The notes: generated from the letters alone by a model not told the origin. A DNA stretch of 64,000 bases from Paramecium sonneborni (GCA_905182985.1 CAJJDN010000111.1:149922-213921), one strand, 5' to 3'; counted from the first letter of the stretch, positions 26,844 through 39,900 are shown. Program-made: numbers and translations.

Positions 26844-27696
26844 GTATAAAATTATTTATTTACCTCAATATTAAATACCAAATAAATTAGATATTTTTTA
26901 ATTTTAGATAATCTAAAAAAGACTCTATAAAGAGCATAAATAGCATTAGAAAATCTATTAATTCAGGCAAAATTGATTTCTTAAGTTCTGATTGTGTTTA
27001 ATTTATAACTAAATCTAATATTTTAAAATAATTCTTAGTATATATTAATCCTTAGTGATTTCATATATAAAAATTTCATAACATATAATGATACTTAAAC
27101 GATTATAAATTTTTGCTACAATTCTTTCATTTCTCATTTAAGTTTAATGCCAAAATGAGTAATAAAATAATTCAAGATCTCTTAAAATACAAAAATTATT
27201 TATTTTAATATAGGCTTGTGAATTTAAGAGAATATTGTCTAGTTTCTATTTTTATAAATTTGAATCGAAATCAGATGCAACAATTCAAAATTTATAATGA
27301 TATTCTATTTATTTAAGCAGTTTTATGAATTCTTAGGATAACTACTAAAGAACCAATATCTATAAATTCTAATACTCTTATACTAAAATGTTTATAAATT
27401 CAATTTTTAGTGTTTCTCTTTCTTAGATATTTATTAATGATTTGGATATAATGGTCAATATAGATAAATTATTATTATCCTTGAATCTAAAATTCACCTT
27501 ATGAAAAGTTAATAATTTAATTTAAGGAATCTAATATTTATTTGGTTCAATTTTTAGATTGACAATATCTAATGAGAACGAATCTTGAATCTTCATCTGT
27601 ATTAAGAAAGAGATTGTATTTTGATGGGTCTTCTTCTTCATTAGAGTATTTTTGATATAAATAAATAAATAAATTAATTTAAAAATAATTTAAATA
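26844..27696 (+). other. unassigned stretch with degenerate coding-like frames
   Basis: Contains open plus-strand pieces that do not join well. One is from ATG near 27087 (MILKRLQIFATILSFLI). Another holds CLVSIFINLNR followed later by EPISINSNTLILKCL, faintly like a cyclin box. The last ends SSSVLRKRLYFDGSSSSLEYF at TGA 27653-27655. It may be a real gene with many introns or a decayed cyclin-type gene; I cannot support a model. Confidence 0.25.
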
Positions 27697-27968
27697 ATGG
27701 ACCAAGATTTATTGAGACCTTAATATGAAAGTGAAAAGAGAAAGCATAAATTAAAGAGATTGATTTAAGCACCAAATTCATATTTCATGGATGTAAAATG
27801 TCCATAGTGTTCAACTAATAACACTGTATTTTCCCATGCTAGAGGGATAGTGACTTGCATGTATAGAATTTATATAATATTTTAAGCAAATGTTCAACTC
27901 AATTAGGTAGATCAACAGGAGGTAAATTACAACTTGTTCTTGGAGCAAAATACAAAACAAAAAAATGA
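27697..27968 (+). CDS. RPS27: 40S ribosomal protein eS27
   Basis: 81 residues with one 26-nt intron (27861-27886). The sequence [20 protein letters not shown] is diagnostic of eS27, followed by the zinc-finger CPQCS...FSHARGIVTCIKCSTQLGRSTGGK, i.e. CxxC...CxxC. It ends KYKTKK at TGA 27966. Length is close to the usual 82-84 residues. This is a cytosolic small-subunit ribosomal protein. Codon choice is Gln by TAA/TAG as elsewhere. Confidence 0.96.
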
Positions 27969-28365
27969 TAGTATATGATAGTATAATAAATAACACATTT
28001 GCCACATTTCAATATTCTCTTAAGAATGTTATTCATTTTTTTATTTATAATTTAATTATGTTATTGCATGGTTAATTTTTGATTATTTAATTCTTTATAT
28101 AATAATAATAATGATTATTATAATTAAAATCAATTTTAGAAAAGATGAAGTGTAAGTAATTGATATTGTTTGATGCTATAGAAAGATAAATATAAGTAGA
28201 ATGAAATAGATTGAATATTGATTGAAAGATCTGTAATAATTAGAAAATTTAGAATAAACAGAATAAGAATATTTTATAATCATGAAAAATTGTTATTAAA
28301 GTTTTAAGGAGAGAGGATGTTAGAATATATATCTATGATACTTTGTAAATAATATATATAAATTG
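27969..28365. other. intergenic, about 400 bp, convergent
   Basis: A+T-rich DNA between the 3' ends of eS27 and the PP2A B55 gene. A short (ATA)n-like run lies near 28100. Nothing else supported. Confidence 0.5.
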
Positions 28366-29690
28366 TCAGGCTGTATAAAAATAGAGACAATTGAGGCAAG
28401 CAATAGCAACAAGATTTTAGGTTTAACACATACTAATTTTCTGAACTTTTCTATTGAAATCATATTAAGATCCTAAATTCTCGAAATATTTAGGTGGGAT
28501 TTGTCTGACAATGGTTTTTTTATTGAAATTCAATTCATATTATGAATTACATTCGCCTATAATTATATAGATATAATTACCTAATCTATCAACAATATGG
28601 AATGTACTATTAAAATTACCAGTGATAAAGCTATTTGAATCAAGTGATGATTAAATTGAAAATTTATCAAAGATGCATTCATTTTCATACAAATCACATA
28701 ATTTAGATTTGAGAGGTTCAAATACTTAAACAGTAGCAACTGGTTTATTAGTCATAGCAATATCCCAAACTTTAACAGTTAAGAAATCTCTTGAAAATAT
28801 ATATTTTCCATTTCTACTAAAACAAGCATCTGAGATAGATGTGACTATTTCTGTAAAGAAATTCTTTTTAGCTGGATCTTCAGTTTCTGACATAGTAATA
28901 GCTGTATTGTCACATATTCCTGATTTTCTCATATCACATAATTTAATAATTCCTTTGCTAGTTGTATATAAGAATTAGTTATCCAAGGTAGGATGAAATG
29001 TTGAAGATGTAATTACTTCACTTAATTCATCTAAATTTTCTGGTTTAAGATCTACTGCTACAAATGCTTTTGATGGTTATTCTACACTCCATAAATATAC
29101 TTTTAAATCATCTGATGTTAAAACAAATTCTTCATTATTTGATGCTGTTAATGAATTTATATGATAATTATGCAAATTTGGAAATACTTTTCTTACACTT
29201 GAATAATTGTATTTATATATTACCTTGGAATTAATCCACTTTCAACAACTTATAATTTAGGCATTGCTAAATCTTTACCACTTTATTTGATAACTTTAGT
29301 TACATTTTTTTCACTGATCTTCCACAACTTTACTGTTTTATCATTAGTTGTCAATACATACATATTCTTACCTTATGATCTCAACCATTAAACTTAATTA
29401 ATCTTTTCTTCTATATCAGTACTCTTTAGAAAATCAAATTCTCTTGTATGTGATTACAATTCTGTCAAATATCTAATAAATAAACTATACATATACTAAT
29501 ATTCTGCCTTATCTCTCTTTTTACTTTAAGGAACCTCAAATATTATTAATCGTCCAGCTCTGTCTCCTAATCCTAAAACTCTCCCACTCCTATCAAATTA
29601 TACTGCAGATATGATATCTTCATCACTGACATTATCTGAGGATGCCTTATCCCCAAACACCTACATGAATTTCCAATCTTATTTCTTCAT
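28366..29690 (-). CDS. PP2A regulatory subunit B55 (PR55 family)
   Basis: 424 residues after two introns (24 and 26 nt). WD40 propeller scaffold that gives protein phosphatase 2A its substrate choice. Signatures: KFMQVFGDKASSDNVSDEDI at the start; AVQFDRSGRVLGLGDRAGRL (B55 motif); EFDFLKSTDIEEKINQVQWL; KTVKLWKISEKN; YIFSRDFLTVKVWDIAMTNK; and LKSKLCDLYENECIFDKFSI, near-invariant in B55. It finishes KISMCQTQNLVAIACLNCLY. All propeller blades are present and length is normal for the family. Starts at ATG 29690; TGA 28366-28368. Confidence 0.96.
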
Positions 29691-29942
29691 TTTTTAATTA
29701 TATATAAAACTTTAATTAATCACTCACTCTCATTATACTCACATATTAATCCCTTCTCTATCTTTTTATTACTTATCATTCACTACTCCATATCCTCTAT
29801 TAATTACTATCGTTTCTCAATACTTCTGAAATATCATATTTAACTACTTATTAAATATTATCATTGACATTATTAATTTATCTATATATATAATTCTTAT
29901 AATCCAGAGAATATGTATTAATATGTATTACATATTATTAAA

Positions 29943-30575
29943 TCATTCTAAATATATATTTCTATAAATCTAAGCCAATAATTCATAAATATCTAGTACA
30001 CTTAAATAAATACTCTTTGGTAATATGTAAATCCAATATAAAATCAAAAATACTATTAAATATAATCCTATCAAAGGTAATATTAATAATAAAAAAATAT
30101 ATTTTCCTACATAAAAATATAATCCTATTACTATAGGAATTAAGCGTGATGCTATTTCCATTCCTACTTAAAAACTTTTAGCATAAATTAAAATTGGAAA
30201 TATTAGTATCTAAAATACTATTAACAATAATAAATAAAAAGAATTTGTATAACCAAAGTCATAGTAACAAGTGCAAACATGATAATTAAATAAATGATGT
30301 TTTCTTTTACATAATTTACAAAATTTTAAATTGCATTCAGGACATTCTACTATTGGGTAATATTCATTTTAAAAGAAAAATTAAGCTCTACACTTTAAAC
30401 ATTTATAATAGTTTTTCTTATTGAGGATATTGTCACAAATCTAACAATTTTAAGGCTTTTTTAATTAATGAACTTTGCATTTTTAATGTTTGAAAATCTA
30501 TAATTAATCACCATTTTTTTCAATAGAGAATCTATTATAAAAGAATATAGTACAAATTCTTAGAAAAACATTCAT
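29943..30575 (-). CDS. zinc-binding membrane protein
   Basis: 210 codons, no introns. The N-terminal half is Cys/His-rich: CKVHQLKKPQNCQICDNILN, YYKCLKCRAQFFF, VECPECNLKFCKLCKRKHHL and HVCTCYYDF, giving several CxxC pairs plus a His-His pair, likely two or more zinc sites. CPEC...FCKLCK resembles IBR/RING2-type clusters, and the first part resembles C1-type fingers, but neither match is complete. The C-terminal half holds three to four membrane segments (FYLLLLIVFQILIFPILIYA; LIPIVIGLYFYVGKYIFLLL; LPLIGLYLIVFLILYWIYIL). A membrane-anchored E3 ligase is one possibility. No family assigned. Confidence 0.6.
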
Positions 30576-30904
30576 GTTAATTCTTTTAATACTATTCTGA
30601 AATATAAGGATCAATTTAAGTAACTTATGATACCAACTTTCTTTTGCGAATCAACTTAAAGCATTAAGCACAGTCAATATCAAATAATATTGGTACATTT
30701 AATTATTCATCAAATTAACTTTAAACCTTAATATTAACTTAATAATCATTCTTTAGCTGCTTTATAAAATTGGACCGATTTGTCCAAATTCTTTAGTTTT
30801 CCATTGATAAAAATTTTAAATAAAATATTCTTTCCTGAAATATAATTAATATTTTTTGAGGTTAATTTGAATATTATTTTTTATAAAAAATATTCTAAAG
30901 AAAA
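30576..30904. other. intergenic, about 330 bp
   Basis: A+T-rich; no supported feature. Confidence 0.45.
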
Positions 30905-32693
30905 ATGACACCTAAATCACTAAATTTGAAAGAGGTTTAAATTAAAATATTATTAACTTGATGATGAATATAAAAGAATGAAGATTTTAAAGAATACATA
31001 AATTTTTATTGGTGAAACATTTGTTTTAAAACAATATTAAATTAAATTTATTGTAATATAAATAACAAATCAACATAAAACATATATTGATAAGATATTT
31101 AAGAATTTTCGACATCATCTATGCTTAATCACCTATAAAAATCTACTTTTTATTCATTTTGTGAATTTATTTTCTGATATCTCTAAAACTCTTATTTATA
31201 CTTCAATAGCAATAATCTTTCCTGTTTTTTTATTTTTTCAACTAATTTTATCAAGTATTTGGCTTCAAAAATATAACATTACTTAGTAAAATTAAGTTTA
31301 TAATGAAAACCATTTTGAATTTGTAATTGGATGACTAATATTTTATAAAGGCATTAGGAATTGAACATAATAAATTTTTAGATCAAGCACAGCTTACAAT
31401 AAATTTATTGTAGAGGTACTAAATTTGAGAATTCTTTAGAAAGAATGAAAAGTTTTCTTATGGAATAAATATTTAAAATTTTACATATTACATAACGTCC
31501 TTTAGTTCCATAGACTTTAGAGCGTTTCTAATCAATTTTTTAAGGCTATGGAGTCTTATTAATTCATCCAACAATTTAAGAATCTTAAAATCGAAGTTAC
31601 TCATTGCAAATAAAATAAGTATGTTGATAAATCAGACAATGATCAAAAGTAATAATCGAAGGAGAATGGAAATTTCAATTAATAGATGTATGTAATAAAT
31701 ATAGTAAAATATCAATTGAAAAATAGGCAATCAATTCTATAAACAAATTTAGATCTATCTATTATTATGGATGATTGAAGTTACTTAACGTTTGTTCCTA
31801 AATAAAATAATAGATTTGGAAAATTTATTTCAGTTAATATCATTCTAAGATAGTTTTGATTGATATTCTATTAGATGAAGAACATCTTGGTGAATTTGGA
31901 GTGAAGCTCAAAATTAAAATTTTATTTCGATAGATACTATATAGACGACAAAAATTAGGAATTTGGGAAGAGATTCTGATACTATCTAAAAGCATTTATT
32001 ATCGTAAAAGTAAAATTATTATTTCGTTTGAAAGAAACAATCCAGTTTAATTGAAAGGAACCTTATTTTAGACTTGCTTATTTATTATAGGATTTATAAT
32101 ATTAGTATAAAATAAATTTATAAGTTAGCATTTGTTTTAAATTAAGTATTAGTTGTTAAATTAACAAAAAAGATTTGTAAAATCTAAGATTCATAAATAA
32201 TGCTTCTAACCATATTAATTCAGATAGGAGTATTAATTATTTAAGAAGACTGATAACAAAAAGTTGTTAATAGTGATATTAAACATAAAAGCATATATTT
32301 TAAGACTTTTGGAAAGAGCTAATTAGATAAATAGAAAGATGTAGATTACTAAGAATAATGAAGAAATTAAACTATAAATAAAAAGAATAGAAAATTTAAT
32401 AGATTTTTCTTTAGAAGTCAAAGTTTATATTGATATTGATAATAGAATATACATAGAGAGTATTTAAAAAGACATATGATTTGATATTTTAAAAGAATGT
32501 TGATTTATATCCTGAAATGGAGTAAATAAAAAATTGATCAAGAAATTAGATAATGAAATTCTAAGTCATTTTGAAACTGTATAAATTGGTTGATTTGGAT
32601 GTAATGAAAAGATTGAGAGCGAATTCAAACATTGTACAGATTTTAAGAAATACTCAAAATGTTCCTGAAGAAATAATGAACAAATGATTGATC
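30905..32693 (+). pseudogene. probable decayed membrane-protein gene, unrecognised
   Basis: Long plus-strand coding-like frames that cannot be joined by normal introns. One frame has KTLIYTSIAIIFPVFLFFQL, a good membrane segment, then stops at TGA. Others follow in changing frames: FRAFLINFLRLWSLINSS; then IEGEWKFQLIDVCNKYSK, which a 31-nt intron could connect; a TGA after SIYYYG; and a 220-codon open run from about 31850 (IVLIDILLDEEHLGEFGVKL) with another membrane segment (CLFIIGFIILV). The end reads KLVDLDVMKRLRANSNIVQI to TGA near 32691. Several TGAs and a late frame change suggest decay, but an unusually intron-rich live gene is not excluded. Confidence 0.4.
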
Positions 32694-32724
32694 TTTAATT
32701 TATAATATTAATGAACACATTAAA

Positions 32725-35005
32725 ATGGGGTAATAATATGCGAAATAGTAAGGATTAGAGAGAGTTGATGTATTTGGTTAAATCGTATTTCTTCGTATGA
32801 ATAAATAAGCCTATTTCCGAACAAAATTAGGAGGTACAATATCATTGGCAGTGTTATTTTTAATGATATATTTCTACTCTTAAAGCTTACAATCTTTTTT
32901 CTTAAAGGAATAATTAAGAGTTATCTCAGCTAATAAATTTGAGGATGAAGTCTAATCAATCTAATTAGATTAATCCGATTTCATGTTTGCTTTTAAAATA
33001 GAGTAAAACAATTTTACTACATCACCTTTTTTTAATTTAACACTGGAATAAAAGTAAACTCATAAAATACTATTCAAGAAAATACTAAAGACTACCTAAT
33101 GGTTAATAAAATAAAATATCTACATTAATCCCATTAGTGCCTTGTACAACTGACAGATTCTAAACCACTTTCCTAAAATATGGAATTAATTTTGAGTAAG
33201 ATTTCAATAAATTTGACATTGGGGATTTTCTATGTCCACAGTAAAATATTTAAATTATTTAGGTATAACAATACTTTATTTGTCGGTGGTACTTACACAA
33301 GTAAAAGTTAAAACTTATTATTTAGGTAATGAATTCTAATATTTAACTCTCACTGTTTCATAATGTATAAGCAATCATTAGGTTTTATGTGCCACTGAAA
33401 ATTCCATTCATGATTATTTCTAAAATACTGGCTCTTTTAAATTACAAATCTATACTATTAATTAAGTATTAACATCATTAACTATTTAGCTTATCAATCC
33501 TTACAAATAAGGATATCGATCAGCATTTTTAGATGATCAAATTTATTTTACATTTGTACCAAATTAATTGAATAGAAAAGCTAATATTTATTTTAGGAAA
33601 TATGAATTTATTAATGATGAGAGTCTCTTGCCATTTAGGTATAATTTGAAATTATGAAGTGATATTTAAGAAGATAATGTTTTTTTAATCGATTAATCTG
33701 ATTTGAAAGAAATGTCAGATATTGGGACTTATCTTGATACATCTTATGCAACTTTTAATTTTAGATTAAATCCGTTTAAAACATAATTCACTAGAAGTTA
33801 TTAAAAAATTGATGAGCTTTTATCGAATCTTGGAGGTATATAATAAGCTTTCTTTTTTTTTATTGGATTGCTTGTTGGATTGTATAATAGAATATAATGT
33901 ATGATCTACAATTATTCTAAGTTTTGATATAATTGGCTAATAAATTATTCGAATTTCAATTAGATTCAAGTATTCAAAACAGATAACACCAAGAAAATCT
34001 TGAATTGATTAATGAGTTTATGTAGCATAGAGAAAATCATCTGCATATAAATTCTAATGCAGAAATAGATGAATTAGATAATTAATAAGCAGAAGATAAA
34101 TTATCACCGGATCTTTCTCAAAGATATAATTTACTGAATTTATTTATAAATACTGGGGCAATAGTATCAAAAACAACGAATCATTCAAAATCAAGTAAGG
34201 AAACAATTAAATAACACTATATTTTGGCTGAGAAATTAAAATTTATCTCAGGAATAGATTATTTTTAAAAATAAATAATAAAGATAATAGAAAGGCAGAA
34301 ACCAATTTATTTAGATTTTTAGATATTCTGTAATTATATAAGTTGTGGTAAATTGTTTAAGAATCAGCCAAAAGTAATATTGATGAATAAAGCTTTGTAA
34401 ATAAAATAAAAAATATATTAGTGATAATATAATAGATTAATTAGATGTTCATCATATATTATTAAAATTGAATGAATTAGAGAAATTAAAAGAGACAGTA
34501 TTTAATTATAAATAATTATTGATGTTCAATTTCACTCCTAAACCATTAATAAATCTTGAGAGTAATACAAAGTAGCCTTCAAGATAACTTTTAGAACAGA
34601 TAGTAAAATCTCCTGAGGCAATGGGTAAACAAATTAATTAATTAAAATAGATAAAACAGATTAAGAATTCTTTGAAATGATTAATTATAAAAAGATGAGC
34701 AGAAATTAACCTAATCTTTTTGGAGATTACTTAATTTATTCAAAAATATTTAATGTAATAATTTAATGTATAAAAATAAGGCTTATGATGATATATTATA
34801 ATCAAGTGATTCTGTATATTAAAATAAAGCATTAATTTAAAAACTTGGACCTGAATTATAGATAGTTTTTAAGTTATCGAAATTAATAGATACTCAACAT
34901 AAAATTTATAATAAACAAAGAAATCCTACTAGAAGAGGAGCACTTTAATAAGAGGAAGAAGATCTTTGTGTAAAAATGTTTGATTAGCATAGCCAATAGA
35001 GTTGA
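32725..35005 (+). CDS. two-TM ectodomain family protein C3
   Basis: 697 codons with eight introns (25, 22, 19, 21, 23, 25, 26 and 26 nt). Third and more divergent member of the C1/C2 family. VDVFGQIVFLRMNKQAYFRT replaces IDIFGQ...LNMNK. Next come GGTISLAVLFLMIYFYS (membrane), KIEQNNFTTSPFFNLTLEQK, GDFLCP, GGTYTSKSNEFQYLTL and FINDESLLPF. Then FKTQFTRSYQKIDELLSNLGG leads into the second membrane segment FFFFIGLLVGLYNR, followed by a 300-residue tail with FNFTPKPLINLE. Order and spacing match C1 and C2. The 19-nt intron is among the shortest here. The function is unknown. It ends 21 bp from the convergent SPRY gene. Confidence 0.8.
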
Positions 35006-35026
35006 AAAATAATTAATATAAATTAA

Positions 35027-36200
35027 TCATTATAAAAAAATCTATGGAACAGGTTTCCCATTTGTAATTTTGCAACCAGCACAATGAAGTAAAGCAACTG
35101 CTGGAAATATAGGTCCTTATTTTAATTTTTCATCTTTATATGCACATCCCATATATTCTCCATTCAAACTAAACATTAAAGTTCCTTAATTCATATTTAA
35201 ACAGATTCCTAAAGTACCTTCTTTTTTAAATCTCTTACCAAATGATGGACCTGTTGCATTACTATTATGTCTTAACTATTTCATTTATATTATAATGAAT
35301 ACTTAAGCTAAACCATAATATGCCCAACCATATTCAAAATCACAAAAAGCTGAATCATAATTAAAATCTCTTTGTGTAGTAATACCTATTTTTAATTCAT
35401 TTTCAGTTCTATCATCTGCTTCAATTTCCCAATATACTATTCCTGATTCAAATCCAAAATTTGCTACTATTGTTCTAAACATATAAGCTTATTCCCTCAA
35501 AAAAACCTTTTAATCTCCATCTGTTAATTCCATACCAGATCCCATTCTATTTTTATCCCATTTTATTGATTAATTAGGATTTAAATTTACAGATTAAATC
35601 TAATTATCTATAGATTTATCAATATTATAAATATCTTGTCTTAATTCATGTAATTAAGAAAATTCTTTTACTACATTATAAATCTCAGATTTTGTTTTTA
35701 CTTTTTTCACCTTATCAAAAAATAAACAATGGATGTCACAATGCTTTTTAGTTATTATAGAATACTTTATCATCTCTTTCGTTTACCAAATATTTCCCAC
35801 ATTAATCATAATTTATACATTTTATACATGACTTTTAATTGCATTCTGATTCATGTTTATCAAATAAATTTATTTTTATTCCTTTTGAACAATTAGAACC
35901 TATATAATATTTATAAAATTACATCTCAATTCTAAATCATCATAAATTTTTTTCAAAGTCTTTGATATAACTTTTATTTCTAGCTATTATGGACAACGAT
36001 TTACACATTCCAACCTCACAAAATATCTAAATCATTTACTTATTAGATCTTTTTATCCAATCATCAATACATTTTCCACAAAAAATATAACCACATTAAG
36101 TACATTCTTTTGGATTTTTAGCCACACATAAACAAATAGAACAATCAAATTCTTCTGTATTATAATTTATCAATTTCGATCGATCAAAACCTTATTGCAT
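35027..36200 (-). CDS. RING/TRAF-type zinc finger - SPRY protein
   Basis: 358 residues after four introns (25, 23, 22 and 27 nt). The N-terminal RING reads FDCSICLCVAKNPKECTQCG then YIFCGKCIDDWIK. TRAF-type zinc sites follow (LRCSNCSKGIKINLFDKHES, ECNQKSCIKC). A C-terminal SPRY domain reads GIVYWEIEADDRTENELKIG, YGWAYYGLAQLRHNSNATGP and LGICLNMNQGTLMFSLNGEY, ending GPIFPAVALLHCAG. Likely an E3 ubiquitin ligase with SPRY as substrate binder; this architecture is abundant in ciliates. Frame restored by every intron with total length divisible by 3. Substrate unknown. Confidence 0.85.
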
Positions 36201-36267
36201 TTTGTTTCTTATTTTGTTGAAAAAAATAATAATTAAATAAACTTTGATTATCAATTAATTTATCAAT

Positions 36268-36450
36268 TCATATTTCTTTTAAATAACCACAATCATTTTC
36301 TCTTTCGTTATTCCCTACTACTTATTTAAAGTTTAATAGTTTGAAAAATTTTTTAATAAAAAATAATTAATCTTCTTTATTGTCTTAAACCACAATGACA
36401 GGTTCAATATTCTTAGGAGAATAATATACATTGATACATAAAATATTCAT
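36268..36450 (-). CDS. possible small protein, 60 aa
   Basis: Open frame from ATG 36450 (MNILCINVYYSPKNIEPVIV) to TGA 36268, with ciliate-like composition (VVQDNKEDQLFFIKKFFKLL). No family, no intron. In DNA this poor in TGA such a frame can occur by chance, so this is a candidate only. Confidence 0.25.
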
Positions 36451-36943
36451 TATATATTATTTAAATTTATATATTAACGATCTATTATCAATATAATACT
36501 TTATCACTATTATAAATCTTAAAAATACTATAATTCTAAATTATTGATTTTATCTTAAAAGAAAATACTAGAAATTGACCAAAATATAATAGAGATGAAA
36601 TAATTTCCAATAAATAATTAAAATATAAAAATAAACCAAGTTTATCTGAATAATAGGTTCTCAATGTCTGATAAGAATATTTAATAGAAAAAAAAAAATT
36701 AATTTATAAATTTGAATATTAATATATAAATAATTCTAAATAATTCTTGAATTATGTTTCATGAATAGTAATGATCTCAATTAATTTGTTTCATTATGTA
36801 AAATACTTGTAATTTAGCACCTAGTTCAATAAATCAAGGGAATTATTAATATTGTTTTATGATTTATAATTTAAGCTTTTTTTAAATAATTTTAGAAGTA
36901 TCATAAGAAAACATAAATTTAGTTAATAATTTATTTATAAAGT
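36451..36943. other. intergenic, about 490 bp, upstream of K1
   Basis: A+T-rich; presumed promoter of the K1 channel. Nothing else supported. Confidence 0.45.
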
Positions 36944-39900
36944 ATGTTTAATATTGAATTTGATTAAGATTTTGAATTAAGAGCTGTCCAAAATGAAGAT
37001 TTTGAATAATAATATCTTGATAATTGTTTAAGAGAATCTAGAAAAGAGCCTAATACAACATATCCTCACATTAGCAGATCAATTAGTTCAAAAAGTATTG
37101 AAGCTGAATGTCTTCACAAAACCCCAGATACACCTTTTGATGAGGTTGTTACATCTGCTTAAAGTTCTGAACTTCTTTTTCGCAAGATTGTTTAACAATA
37201 AGATAGACGAAGTAGTATTCCTAATGCAGGAACAAGCTTGATGTGTAGTTTTTATATTCGTAGATTCATTGAAAAAATTTCATCAAGCAGAAAAAGAATA
37301 TTAAGTATGAATGAAATTCATTTTAATTTAATAGAAGATAAGGCTGCTGATATGTATATTTTATTTTAAATAGGTAAAACTTATTTAATTACTAACATCA
37401 ATGCAAAATTTAAGGATCATCTTTTGGAAAAATGAAGGCCTTTTTAAGGAAAGATACTGGCTTAAGGAATAAAAGTCTCTATGAATAAATGAAATCAAGA
37501 TTAAAAATAATGAAGAAAAACATTTTCGACATTATTACTACATTAGTAAACAAAATTCCTATAATTTAACCTGAATCACGTTTTAAGATGATTTGGGACT
37601 TCTTTGCTTCTTTTTTTAGAATTATTTTAGTCTTACTTATCCCATTAGAGATAGCATTTGACCCTGGTATACTATTTGTACATTATATTTATTTGACAGC
37701 CTTAATTATTGTAATATTATAAATTGACTTTCTAATACGAATTAATACTTTATCATATAGAAATGGAGCAGCAATTTAAAATAGATGGGATTTACTAATT
37801 CATTAATTGAAATAAGAATTTTTGACTGATTTTTCAACTTCATCTGTACTGATAATTTTCATGATTGTATCTGAAATCAATAATAATAATATTAATTTCT
37901 TTTTGCTTGTAGTGTTAGCATAATTTAAATATATTTATGAGACTTTTGCAAAAAGTGATCAAATTTCTTATTTAACAAGACCATTAAGGGGAATAATAAA
38001 TTTAATTAAATTAATATTTACTTTATTATTTATACTTCATCTTTTTAGTTGCATTTGGTTTTGGTTTAGTTAAATAAGTTTAGATGATTCTTGGATAAGA
38101 TATAACAATTTAGATATAAAAACTTGGGAGTTACAATATTTAGAATCGTTATACTTTGCTGTAGTTACAATGTTAACTATTGGTTATGGTGATAATGTTC
38201 CTAAAAATTCAATAGAAAAGATTGTGACTATAATATTTATTTTAGGGGCATGTAAAATTTCATATCATTTTATAGGTTTATGGTTCTCATATAGTGTTAA
38301 TTTTATAGGGGGAATTATAGATGATATATTTTAGAATTAGATAGAAAGAAATAGAAAAATGAGAGTTATTAATAAATATATGGATCAAAGAAAAATACCA
38401 TTTAATATGAAACATAAGTATATAATATTTTTAAGTATTTTAGAATAAAAGAGTATTTAACATTTAGATGGAAAGAAGATGATGAAGTTGATTTAGAAAT
38501 TGAATAAACACTATTAGAATAATTGTCTGATGAACTTAAGGAAGAATTAGATAAAGAAGTTCATAAAATCTTTATTAAAAAATCAGCTTTTCTTTAAAAT
38601 TTTGGAGAAGACTTTAAAGATGCCTTATCAAAGTCAATTAAAAGAAAAATTATACCTCCCTAAAATACATTTTCAATAGACTTTGATAATTAAATAAATT
38701 TATGTTTTATAGAATAGGGAATTTTACTTTATTAACATCCTGATAGGAAATAGAGAGCTAAAATGAATTCTTAAATTAAATAAGAATAATTTTTTTGTGT
38801 TAGAGAATTTATTATTTAAAGTCCTAATATTGAATATTTTAAATCAAATGGTTATGTAAGTTTGTTAATACTTTCAAAAAAAGATTTTTTAGATACAATA
38901 AAGAATTATCCTGAAGATTTTTAGAAATTCTGTGAAATAAAAGAATAAATGAATTTAAATATGTATCCTCCATAAATAGAAAATGGTGTATTTTGCCCTG
39001 CATGTCTTAAATTTGACCATAATTTAAAAAATTGTCCATAAATACAATATACACCTGATAAAGAAGTTATTTTAAAACGATATTTATTACCAAGAGAATA
39101 AAAAAGAAAATATAAAAATAGAAACAATTCTAAAAGATTTTAAAGTGAGTAAACTATTAAAAAAGCAAGATTAGAAAAGGATTTGATTTAGTAATTTGCT
39201 TAAGTATTTTAATCTGATAATATTTAATTAATTTAAGAATAATAAAAGATTCAAATGGTTTATGAATAAGAATCATTTAGTTCAAGTGCAGATTGTAGTC
39301 CTTGTTTAAAAGTTGAGAATGAAGGGAAATTTTCAGCAGCAGTTTCAAAATCTAAAAAATTAATTAATATTGATTAATAACCTTAAGTTATTAATACCTC
39401 AAAACTTATTGAAGTCAGAGCTAATCTTCATTAAGCATTATAAAATAGAAAACAATCAATATTTAATTTAAACATCTCTTCAGGTTTAGGTAGAAGTCCA
39501 AAAAGCATGATTATTTGTTAAAAAGATTGTATTAAGGAAAGTGATGAGAGTGATGAGAAAAGTAATAGTAGTAGTCAGAGTTAAAAATCAGAAAATAAAT
39601 AGAATAAAAATTTATTTACAGTGGCAGATTTTAATGATAATATGATTGAAAACATAACTAATTTATATCATTAGCTCTAAAGAGAACTAGAATTTAATGA
39701 AAATGATTCAACTATTCAAAAAGCTTACTTTTAAATAGAACCTCTTTATTGGTAAATTAATTAACAAAGATTATATGATTTCGAAGTCATGGCTTCTTAT
39801 GATTATTTCTTTAAAAATTCAAATTTTAATGAAATCATTAAAAACAATCATCAAAATGTTAATTTAAAATGGCAATTATAATTTCTTGAAAAATTACAAA

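Noticed and set aside
26844..27655. Cyclin-like gene (CLVSIFINLNR, EPISINSNTLILKCL)
   Set aside because: The similarity is faint, the pieces are in different frames, and no intron set joins them. Kept only as an unassigned stretch.
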